A stretch of 19,727 bases of DNA. Origin: Ferrovibrio terrae_B (GTDB lineage: Bacteria; Pseudomonadota; Alphaproteobacteria; Ferrovibrionales; Ferrovibrionaceae). The notes beneath the pieces were generated by a model. It searched no databases. It saw nothing but the letters and a program-made list of their open reading frames with translations, and had not been told where the DNA came from. A program made the translations under genes and the position numbers. Numbering within the stretch: the stretch's first letter is position 1; each line of letters starts with the position of its first letter. Location: contig NZ_CALRUC010000085.1 in assembly GCF_943371255.1 (NCBI RefSeq), forward strand, positions 1-19,727, read 5' to 3'. Positions 13,807-19,727 of this stretch are shown here, one piece after another.

Positions 13807-14613
13807 CTAGAGCGTCACCATGCCCTCCAGATAGGGCTTGCAGGTGCCGGCCATGCGCACGCGCTCGCCGTCGTCGCGGCAATACAGCGTGCCGCCGCGT
13901 GCGGAGGCCTGATAGGCGGTGATGTCGCGCTTGCCGAGCCGCTTGGCCCAGTAGGGCACGATGCTGCAATGGGCCGAGCCGGTGACCGGATCTTCCGGTA
14001 TGCCCTTGGCGGGTGCGAAGAAGCGCGACACGCAGTCGATGCCCGGCCGGTCGCCCGGCGCAGTGACGATGACGGCAAATTTGTCGAGGTCCATCAGTCC
14101 GTTCATGTTGGGCCGCAGATTGCGCACGATGTTGGCGTTGTCGTAGACGAGGAAATAGCTGTGGCCGGCCAGGATTTCGGCTGGCTTGGCGCCGATGGCC
14201 TCGATCAGCCCTTCGCAGGGCTGCGCCGGAGATACGGCACGCATGGGAAAATCCAGCGACAGGCGGTCGCTTTCGCCATCCTGCGTCACGGTCAGCGTGC
14301 CGCTCTTGGTGAAAAAGTCGATGCGGGTGCGCGCCCGGTCCAGCCGGTGGAAAATCACCCAGGCCGAAGCCAACGTGGCATGGCCGCACAGATCGACCTC
14401 TACTTCCGGCGTGAACCAGCGCAGCCCATAGCCGTCCTCGCCCAAGCCACCCTTCTGCGGCACGAAGAAAGCGGTTTCGGCGAGATTATTTTCCGCCGCG
14501 ATCGCCTGCATGGTGGCATCCGGCAGCCAGGTGTCCAGCGGCATCACGGCGGCCGGATTGCCCTTGAACACCGCATCGGCGAAGGCATCGACCTGATAGA
14601 GCGGTAGTTGCAT
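13807..14613 (-). CDS. PhzF family (phenazine biosynthesis-like) isomerase/epimerase
   Basis: This is a 268-residue cytoplasmic protein with the diaminopimelate-epimerase-like double fold. The opening YQVDAFADAVFKGNPAAV (6-23) is diagnostic. The catalytic glutamate is E46 in NLAETAFF, and DLCGHATLAS lies at 74-83. The D208 position known to matter in PhzF is kept in DPVTGSAH (208-215). PhzF itself isomerises dihydro-3-hydroxyanthranilate, but no other phenazine genes are present, so this is one of the many family members of unknown substrate. It starts 12 bp after the LysE stop, with GAGGGGG as ribosome site, so the two are cotranscribed. An intrinsic terminator follows it. Confidence 0.92.
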   Translation of the reverse strand: MQLPLYQVDAFADAVFKGNPAAVMPLDTWLPDATMQAIAAENNLAETAFFVPQKGGLGEDGYGLRWFTPEVEVDLCGHATLASAWVIFHRLDRARTRIDFFTKSGTLTVTQDGESDRLSLDFPMRAVSPAQPCEGLIEAIGAKPAEILAGHSYFLVYDNANIVRNLRPNMNGLMDLDKFAVIVTAPGDRPGIDCVSRFFAPAKGIPEDPVTGSAHCSIVPYWAKRLGKRDITAYQASARGGTLYCRDDGERVRMAGTCKPYLEGMVTL

Positions 14614-14625
14614 CCGGTGTCCCCC

Positions 14626-15249
14626 TCAGATGTACAGCAGCACAGCCGACAGCAGCGTCAGCCCGGCCATGGTGAAGTTGAAGATCGTGCGCGCGCGCTC
14701 ATCGCCCAGGAACCGCCCGATGCCGACGCCGAACAGCGCCCAGAGCGACACGCAGGGCAGGTTGATGATGGTGAAGATCAGCGCGATCAGGCCCAGCTCG
14801 ATGGCGTAGTGACCGCCCGGCGTGGTGAAGGCGGCAACGGCACCCACCGCCATCATCCACGCCTTCGGATTGACATACTGGAACAGCGCCGCCTCATGAA
14901 ACCGCATCGGCCGCAGCTCGGCCCTGCTTTCGATGCCACCGGCGCGCGACAGCTGCCAGGCGAGCCAGACCAGATACAGCGCACCGATGGCCTTGAGCGC
15001 CTGGTGCAGCCAGTCGCTGGCCAGGATCACGGCGCCAAGGCCGAGACCGGTGACGATGATGAGGGAGAGAAAGCCGGCACTGATGCCCAGCATATGCGGC
15101 ACGGTGCGGCGGAAACCGAAATTGGCGCCCGAGGCGGTCAGCAGGATGTTGTTCGGTCCCGGCGTGATCGAGGTGACCACGGCAAACAGCATCAGCGGGA
15201 CCAGCAGGAAGGTTTCGGCTTGGCCAATATTAGACAGAGTTGACATCAT
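14626..15249 (-). CDS. LysE family amino-acid exporter
   Basis: This is a 207-residue inner-membrane protein with about six hydrophobic helices. The LysE/RhtB signature SITPGPNNILL (27-37) is present. Members export amino acids or related small molecules, and the substrate here is unknown. The ATG at 15249 is immediately followed by a second ATG at 15246. GGAGGAG (15255-15261) fits either. It is preceded by the DUF1127 gene and followed closely by the PhzF-like gene on the same strand. A divergent MocR regulator upstream is a common partner of such exporters. The leader before the ribosome site is strongly structured. Confidence 0.92.
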   Translation of the reverse strand: MMSTLSNIGQAETFLLVPLMLFAVVTSITPGPNNILLTASGANFGFRRTVPHMLGISAGFLSLIIVTGLGLGAVILASDWLHQALKAIGALYLVWLAWQLSRAGGIESRAELRPMRFHEAALFQYVNPKAWMMAVGAVAAFTTPGGHYAIELGLIALIFTIINLPCVSLWALFGVGIGRFLGDERARTIFNFTMAGLTLLSAVLLYI

Positions 15250-15250
15250 T

Positions 15251-15309
15251 GGCTCTCCTCCTGGGAGAACCGGCGTCGCAGCAGAGGAAATGAAAATGCG
15301 CGACGCCGG
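15251..15309 (-). promoter_or_regulatory. Structured leader of the LysE gene with a hairpin over the ribosome site
   Basis: Two stems lie in the 86 bp gap before the LysE gene. One is a perfect 10 bp stem, 15270-15279 with 15300-15309 (arm CCGGCGTCGC), with a 20-base loop and no T-run. The other is TCTCC (15254-15258) with GGAGA (15264-15268), whose pairing covers part of the GGAGGAG ribosome site. The arrangement could limit LysE translation. Confidence 0.5.
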
Positions 15310-15335
15310 CAGCCGGGGGGCTTAACGCTCAGGCC

Positions 15336-15605
15336 CTATCGAAGCCACAACGGCTTTTTCAGCAGCTCGGCTTCGACATCGGCGCGGGTGAGGCCGACAT
15401 CCTTCAGAATCTCTTGCGGCAGGCCGGCAAGATCGGCCCGCTCGCGGGCCTGGCGCTGCCAGTTGAGCAGCATCAGCATGAGACCCGTCGCGCCTTCGGC
15501 GGCAACAGCTACCATGCGGTCGATGACCCGGCCGATCGTGCTGCCCGCGCGTTCGACCGGGCCTGTACCATAAGGCCGGTCGATTGTATCGATACAATTT
15601 GTCAT
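15336..15605 (-). CDS. DUF1127 small protein
   Basis: This is an 89-residue protein. The DUF1127 domain is in the C-terminal half (about 48-87): WQRQARERADLAGLPQEILKDVGLTRADV, then KKPLWLR at the end, matching the usual pattern of an arginine-rich start, LKDIGL-type turn and KPFW-type end. DUF1127 proteins are widespread in alphaproteobacteria. Some act in phosphate, stress or RNA-related regulation, but no function can be assigned to this one. The start chosen is ATG 15605, which has GGAAGGG before it. An upstream in-frame ATG at 15638 lacks support. It heads the minus-strand run toward LysE and PhzF, and diverges from the MocR gene. Confidence 0.85.
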   Translation of the reverse strand: MTNCIDTIDRPYGTGPVERAGSTIGRVIDRMVAVAAEGATGLMLMLLNWQRQARERADLAGLPQEILKDVGLTRADVEAELLKKPLWLR

Positions 15606-15647
15606 GACACCCTTCCAATTTTCGATGAATTCTAACAATGAACCCGA

Positions 15648-15707
15648 TCAATTCGGGCAATGCGATAATTGATTGACTCTTGAATGGGGTCAATGACAAT
15701 ATTGACA
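15648..15707. promoter_or_regulatory. MocR control region with repeated TCAAT/ATTGA half-sites and a promoter close to the start codon
   Basis: Half-sites occur as TCAAT (15648-15652), ATTGA (15668-15672), ATTGAC (15672-15677), GTCAAT (15689-15694) and ATTGAC (15701-15706). The last two form a 6-6-6 inverted repeat. A TTGACT -35 candidate (15673-15678) is spaced 18 bp from CAATAT (15697-15702), which would start RNA at or beside the ATG at 15710. The cluster sits between DUF1127 and MocR, as expected for an autoregulated divergent MocR site. Confidence 0.6.
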
Positions 15708-15709
15708 CC

Positions 15710-17131
15710 ATGACAATGTGGACTCCCAATCTCGACGCCTTCCCGGGCCCGCGCTACCAGGCACTGGCCACGGCCATCGAAACCGCGATCCAGACCGGCG
15801 AATTGCCGGTGGGCGCCAAACTGCCGCCGCAACGCAATCTCGCCTGGAAGCTGGGCGTCACCGTCGGCACGGTCAGCCGCGGTTACATGCTGGCCGAACA
15901 GAAGGGCCTGCTGTCGGGCGAAGTGGGCCGCGGCACCTTCGTGAAACCGAACGACGGTTTCGGCAATCCATCCTTCCGCAGCGAGATCGTCGCGCCACAA
16001 CAGGATATCGCACGGCTTGCCACGCCCGGCGTGATCGAGCTGTCGCGCAACGAGCCGAGCCTGCCCGATTTCGAAGACATCATGCGTACCTCGCTGCAGC
16101 GCCTGTCGATGCGTGGCGGACTGCAGAACCTGCTGGGCTACAGCCGCACGCTGGGCGACCCGCTGCATCGCACGGCTGCCGCGCAATGGATCGCGCGCAC
16201 CGGCCTGACGGTGATGCCGGAACAGATCATCGCCACCGCCGGCGCGCAGCAGGCACTCGCCGTGGTGATGACGGCGATGACCATGCCGAACGAGATCATG
16301 CTGGTGGAAGCGCTGACCTATGGCGGCGTGCATGAGAATGCCCAGCAGCGTCCGATCCGTCTGGAAGGCGTGGCGATGGATGACGAAGGCATGCGCCCTG
16401 ATGCGCTGGCCGAGGCCGCGCGCCGCACCGGCAGCCGGCTGGTGCTGATCCAGCCCACGATTCACAATCCAACCACCGTGATGATGACGGCCGAACGCCG
16501 CGCCGCCATCGTGGCGGTCGCCCGCAAGCACGACCTCACCATCATCGAGGATGATGTCTACGGCTTCCTGATGCAGGACCGGCCGCTGCCTGTGGCGGCA
16601 CTGGCGCCGGAACGCACCATCTACATCACCAGCGCGTCCAAATGCATGGCACCCGGCCTGCGCGTCGGCTGGATTGCCGCACCGCCGGTGCTGATCGAGC
16701 GCTTCGCCGATACCCTGCATGCCATGGCGGTGAACAATCCGCGGCTGAACCAGGAAATCGTGCGGCAGTGGATCGAGGACGGCACGGCGGCGATGCTGGT
16801 CGAACGCCTGCGTGAGGAAGCCGCGATCCGCAACGCCATGGCGGTCGAGACCTTCGATGGCCTGACCATGCGCAGCAATCCGGCCAGCCTGCATTGCTAT
16901 CTCGAACTGCCCAATCCCTGGCGGCCGAATGAATTCACCAACCAGGCGCTGGGCCAGGGCGTGCGTATCGCCAGCTGCACCTCCTTCCTGCTCGACAACC
17001 GGCCGAATCCGCCGCCGTGGGTGCGCATCTCGCTGGCCCCCTCGCCCGACCGCAATGACGTGGCCGACGGCCTGCGCCGCCTGCGCGGCCTGATCGAGCG
17101 CGGCCCGGAAGCGCGCCACGCCATCGTCTAG
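15710..17131 (+). CDS. MocR-type (GntR family) PLP-binding transcriptional regulator
   Basis: This 473-residue protein is a winged-helix DNA-binding domain fused to an aminotransferase-like domain. Residues 13-80 form the GntR helix-turn-helix (GAKLPPQRNLAWKLGVTVGT, then GEVGRGTFV). The PLP pocket is intact: the Schiff-base lysine K311 in TSASKCMAPGLRVGW, the aspartate in IEDDVYGF (D282), and the asparagine in IHNPTT. Such proteins sense PLP or an amino-acid adduct and control amino-acid or vitamin B6 genes. ATG 15710 is preferred. TTG 15680 would add ten residues that read through the operator. No ribosome site precedes the ATG. Plausible targets are its own gene, the divergent DUF1127-LysE-PhzF run and the permease 13 bp downstream. 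Confidence 0.92.
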   Translation: MTMWTPNLDAFPGPRYQALATAIETAIQTGELPVGAKLPPQRNLAWKLGVTVGTVSRGYMLAEQKGLLSGEVGRGTFVKPNDGFGNPSFRSEIVAPQQDIARLATPGVIELSRNEPSLPDFEDIMRTSLQRLSMRGGLQNLLGYSRTLGDPLHRTAAAQWIARTGLTVMPEQIIATAGAQQALAVVMTAMTMPNEIMLVEALTYGGVHENAQQRPIRLEGVAMDDEGMRPDALAEAARRTGSRLVLIQPTIHNPTTVMMTAERRAAIVAVARKHDLTIIEDDVYGFLMQDRPLPVAALAPERTIYITSASKCMAPGLRVGWIAAPPVLIERFADTLHAMAVNNPRLNQEIVRQWIEDGTAAMLVERLREEAAIRNAMAVETFDGLTMRSNPASLHCYLELPNPWRPNEFTNQALGQGVRIASCTSFLLDNRPNPPPWVRISLAPSPDRNDVADGLRRLRGLIERGPEARHAIV

Positions 17132-17143
17132 CCACTAAGCGCT

Positions 17144-18583
17144 GTGCAGATCCTGCTCTATCTGGCACCGATCATCCTGGTGATCGGGCTGGTGGCGACC
17201 GGCCGTGTCGCCCTGGTGCATGCCGGCCTCGCCGGCCTGTTCGCCACGCTGCCGGCGGCGGCCGTCGCCCTGCATGGCCAGCGCGACCTGCTCGATTTCT
17301 TTGTCATCGAAAGCCTGAAGGGTGCCTGGCTTGCCTGGCATGCCATTGCCGTCATTCTCGCCGGCCTCACCGTGCATCACGTGATCCAGGCCGCCGCGCC
17401 GCCAGCTGCGGATACGCCGCAGTCTGCACCGGTGTCGCGACACCGCCAGGCGTATTTCCTCAGCTTCATTGCCGCCGGGCTGATCGAAACCGCGATCGGC
17501 TTCGGTGTCGGCTTCGCGCTCGCCATCCATGGCCTGCGTCGGCTGGGTGTGGCGCCGCTGCCAGCCGTTGCAGTCGGCCTGCTGAGCCAGATGCTGGTGC
17601 CCTGGGGCGGCCTGGGCATCGGCACGGTGATCGGTGCGGCGCTGGGCAATCTGCCACTGCAGGGTTTCGGCCTCTCCAGCGCCAGCCTGATGCCGGTATT
17701 CCTGCTGGTGCTGCTCAGCTGGTTCTGGTGGTGGTCGCACCGGCTCGGACTGGGCCTCAGCCTGCGCAACATGGCGCTTGATCTGCTGTGGACCGCGGCT
17801 CTGCTCGGCCTGCTGTATCTGGGCAACCGTTATGCCTCGGTGGATACCGCCGGCCTGATCGCCACGGCGCCGCTGCTGGCACTGGGCACTCTGCTGAACC
17901 GCAACCGGCCGCCGCTGCGCGCCCTGTTGCGCCTGGCGCTGCCCTACCTGCTGCTGATTGCCGTGCTGCTCTCCACCCGGCTGATCCCGCCGCTGTCGCA
18001 GACATTGCAGAGCATCGCCGTGTCAAAGCCCTTTGCCGACATGCCGGCCTTCCCCTGGGCCTACCAGGCCGGGGTGATGCTGCTGCTCACCGCCCTGCTC
18101 TATGGCGCGCTGACCCTGAAGCCGCAGCAGATCGGCGGCGTGCTGCGACAGACCTGGGCAGCCGGCCGCATCGCCATTGCCACCACGCTGATCTTCCTGG
18201 TGATGGCGCGGCTGATGGCAGCCAGCGGTATCCCTGCAGAGCTCGCGACAGCATGGCAGGCTGTGGCCGGCGAACAGGCGCTGCTGGCCTCGCCGGTCTT
18301 CGCCGCCATCGCCGGCGGCCTGACCGGCAGCAATACGGCATCGAACAGCCTGCTGCTGCCGCTGCAGGCGGCGATGGCGGGCTCGGCCGGTGCAAGTGTT
18401 CTTTGGGTCAGTGCGCTGCAGAACGTGACCGGCAGCCTGTTCACGCCCTTCTTCCCGGGCAAGATCGCCATGGCCTGCGCCTTTGCCGGCATCATCGGCG
18501 GTGAACGCCTGGTCTATCGCCAGGTGATCGCGCTGGTGCCGCCGCTGCTGGTCGCAGCGATACTCATCACACTGGCTTTCTGA
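17144..18583 (+). CDS. L-lactate permease family (LctP-type) transporter
   Basis: This is a 479-residue inner-membrane protein of about a dozen helices. LIETAIGFGVGFALAIHGL at about residue 113 corresponds to the glycine-rich EGAAGFG motif of lactate permeases, and LTGSNTASNSLLLPLQ at about 398 to the LTGSDTSSN motif. The family imports L-lactate, glycolate or related 2-hydroxy acids with protons. At 479 residues it is shorter than the roughly 550 of E. coli LctP, and the motifs deviate, so the substrate is uncertain. The start is GTG 17144, 12 bp after the MocR stop, without a clear ribosome site, which suggests coupling to MocR translation. The gene end overlaps convergent thiD by 17 bp. 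Confidence 0.85.
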   Translation: MQILLYLAPIILVIGLVATGRVALVHAGLAGLFATLPAAAVALHGQRDLLDFFVIESLKGAWLAWHAIAVILAGLTVHHVIQAAAPPAADTPQSAPVSRHRQAYFLSFIAAGLIETAIGFGVGFALAIHGLRRLGVAPLPAVAVGLLSQMLVPWGGLGIGTVIGAALGNLPLQGFGLSSASLMPVFLLVLLSWFWWWSHRLGLGLSLRNMALDLLWTAALLGLLYLGNRYASVDTAGLIATAPLLALGTLLNRNRPPLRALLRLALPYLLLIAVLLSTRLIPPLSQTLQSIAVSKPFADMPAFPWAYQAGVMLLLTALLYGALTLKPQQIGGVLRQTWAAGRIAIATTLIFLVMARLMAASGIPAELATAWQAVAGEQALLASPVFAAIAGGLTGSNTASNSLLLPLQAAMAGSAGASVLWVSALQNVTGSLFTPFFPGKIAMACAFAGIIGGERLVYRQVIALVPPLLVAAILITLAF

Positions 18584-19397
18584 CCGTATGCGCATGGTTG
18601 AGCGGACCATGGCCGTGGCCGAAGCCCGGCGCGGTCTCGATCGCCTTGCGCACATAGGCGCGCGCCTGCGCCACCGCATCGCGTAACGACAGGCCAAAGG
18701 CCAGCCCGGTGGCAATCGCAGACGCCAGCGTGCAGCCGGTGCCATGCGTCGATGTGGTATCGATCCGGGTGCCGGTGAAAGCCTCACCGCCGCCGGTTGC
18801 CAGGCGCAGCAGATCGACCAGATGATCGCCCGGCAGATGGCCGCCTTTCAGCAGCACGGCGCGCGCGCCCAGATGCAGCAGGCGTTCGGCCGCCGCCGGC
18901 ATGTCGGCTTCGCCGGCGATCTTCACGCCCGACAGCACCTCGGCCTCGGGCAGGTTCGGCGTAATCACCGTGGCGCGCGGGATCAGCCGCTTGCGCAGCG
19001 CCTCGGCCGCCGAAGGCTGCAGCAGACTGGCGCCACCTTTCGCCACCATCACCGGATCGACCACCAGCGGGATGTCAGGGGCATATTGATCGAGCGCGTC
19101 GACCACGGCGTCGATGATATCGGCGCGATGCAGCATGCCGGTCTTGATAGCATCCGCCCCGATATCCTGCAGCACGACGCGCAGCTGCAAGGCGATGAAT
19201 GCAGCCGGCACCTCATGGATATCATGCACCGTGCGCGTATCCTGCGCGGTGAGCGCGGTGATCGCGGTGGATGCATAGCCGCCCAGCGCGGTGACCGTCT
19301 TTATATCGGCCTGGATACCGGCGCCGCCGCCGGAATCCGATCCGGCGATGATCAGAACCCGGCCGCGCTTTTGCGCAGCCGTCGCCGCAGCGCTCAT
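18567..19397 (-). CDS. thiD: Bifunctional hydroxymethylpyrimidine kinase/phosphomethylpyrimidine kinase
   Basis: This cytoplasmic enzyme of thiamine synthesis phosphorylates HMP twice to HMP pyrophosphate. The 276-residue length is usual. The ribokinase-fold motifs are complete: IIAGSDSGGGAGIQAD (16-31), VVDPVMVAKGG (112-122), TPNLPEAEVLSG (146-157), KGGH (184-187) and the anion-hole/catalytic loop HGTGCTLASAIA (218-229, C222). The ATG overlaps the glmM stop by four bases (ATGA), so the two genes are translationally coupled, an order seen in other alphaproteobacteria. No TPP riboswitch can sit before it, since there is no leader. Its 3' end overlaps the convergent permease gene by 17 bp. Confidence 0.97.
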   Translation of the reverse strand: MSAAATAAQKRGRVLIIAGSDSGGGAGIQADIKTVTALGGYASTAITALTAQDTRTVHDIHEVPAAFIALQLRVVLQDIGADAIKTGMLHRADIIDAVVDALDQYAPDIPLVVDPVMVAKGGASLLQPSAAEALRKRLIPRATVITPNLPEAEVLSGVKIAGEADMPAAAERLLHLGARAVLLKGGHLPGDHLVDLLRLATGGGEAFTGTRIDTTSTHGTGCTLASAIATGLAFGLSLRDAVAQARAYVRKAIETAPGFGHGHGPLNHAHTVRKPV

Positions 19398-19727
19398 GCC
19401 GCCTGTTCCAGCGCCGTGATGATGTCGTCGACCACGGTCTTGACCAGGCCTTCATCCTCGCCTTCCGCCATCACGCGGATCAGCGGCTCGGTGCCGCTCG
19501 GGCGAATCACGATCCGCCCGGCCTTGCCGAGTTTCTTTTCGGCGGCATCGATCGCCTGCTGCACCTTGGGCGCTTCCAGCGGCTTGCCGCCGCCATGGCG
19601 CACGTTGCGCAGCAGCTGCGGATAGGGCTCGAAGCGGCGGCAGAACACGCTGGCCTTTTCGCCGGACTCGCACAACGCCGCCAGCACCTGCAGCGCGGCC
19701 ACCAGGCCGTCGCCGGTGGTGGCGAAA
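19394..19727 (-). CDS. glmM: Phosphoglucosamine mutase, C-terminal part, cut by the window edge
   Basis: This is the last 110 or so residues of GlmM, which converts glucosamine-6-phosphate to glucosamine-1-phosphate for peptidoglycan and lipopolysaccharide precursors. Visible are the ATTGDGL segment just inside the window edge, VRHGGGKP and the phosphate-binding loop RPSGTEPLIRVMAEG of domain 4, which is diagnostic for the hexosephosphate mutase family. The catalytic serine and metal sites lie outside the window. The four-base overlap with thiD and the gene order support GlmM over phosphomannomutase. Confidence 0.93.
   Translation of the reverse strand, partial: FATTGDGLVAALQVLAALCESGEKASVFCRRFEPYPQLLRNVRHGGGKPLEAPKVQQAIDAAEKKLGKAGRIVIRPSGTEPLIRVMAEGEDEGLVKTVVDDIITALEQAA

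Noticed and set aside
13691..14389. N-terminal extension of the acetyltransferase frame to 14389
   Set aside because: The extension runs through an intrinsic terminator and the PhzF-like gene, and has no homology-like content. The acetyltransferase fold begins at ATG 13690.
13807..14613. Phenazine biosynthesis locus
   Set aside because: Only a PhzF-family protein is present, with no phzA/B/C/D/E/G partners, so a phenazine pathway is not supported.
15270..15309. 10 bp stem before the LysE gene as an intrinsic terminator
   Set aside because: No T-run follows it on either strand, so it is treated as a leader structure only.
15632..17119. Long minus-strand open frame (495 codons) opposite the MocR gene
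   Set aside because: It is rich in Arg, His, Gln and Gly with no recognisable motif. The plus strand encodes a complete MocR regulator with all PLP-site residues.

Overview
The window is GC-rich, tightly packed DNA, most likely from an alphaproteobacterium of the Rhodospirillales type. The reasons are the glmM-thiD gene order, a DUF1127 protein, a TRAP transporter with a Tat-exported binding protein, a MocR regulator and the overall codon bias. I cannot name the genus. No tRNA, rRNA, CRISPR array, insertion sequence or prophage signature is visible. The content is metabolic and transport genes, with no sign of a mobile island.

Layout. (1) 1-2931: the end of a thiolase gene followed by a fused enoyl-CoA hydratase/3-hydroxyacyl-CoA dehydrogenase. 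Together they are a fatty-acid beta-oxidation pair, closed by a strong bidirectional terminator. (2) 2948-6263, minus strand: a three-gene TRAP uptake system (binding protein, small permease, large permease). A class II aldolase/adducin-family gene is divergent from it at 6484. (3) 7254-9284: a kynureninase-like PLP enzyme and tryptophan 2,3-dioxygenase, transcribed divergently from a 60 bp gap that holds a perfect AT-rich palindrome. (4) 9281-13152, minus strand: a likely operon of an atypical crotonase, a TetR regulator, a protein with three tandem hotdog domains and an AEC-family carrier. Three alternating GTTCAT/ATGAAC half-sites precede it. (5) 13211-15605, minus strand: DUF1127 protein, LysE-type exporter, PhzF-like enzyme, then an acetyltransferase behind an intrinsic terminator. 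(6) 15710-18583, plus strand: a MocR regulator followed by a lactate-permease-family transporter. (7) 18567-19727, minus strand: ThiD and the C-terminal end of GlmM.

Most of the window concerns import and breakdown of organic acids, acyl-CoAs and amino acids. The least conventional part is region 4. There a crotonase lacking the usual catalytic glutamates is linked to a three-domain hotdog protein whose third domain has lost its active-site motif, probably under an autoregulated TetR switch. The kynurenine-type pair in region 3 is also worth attention, because the PLP enzyme is clearly diverged from classical kynureninase. Three convergent gene pairs overlap at their stop codons with no visible terminator.
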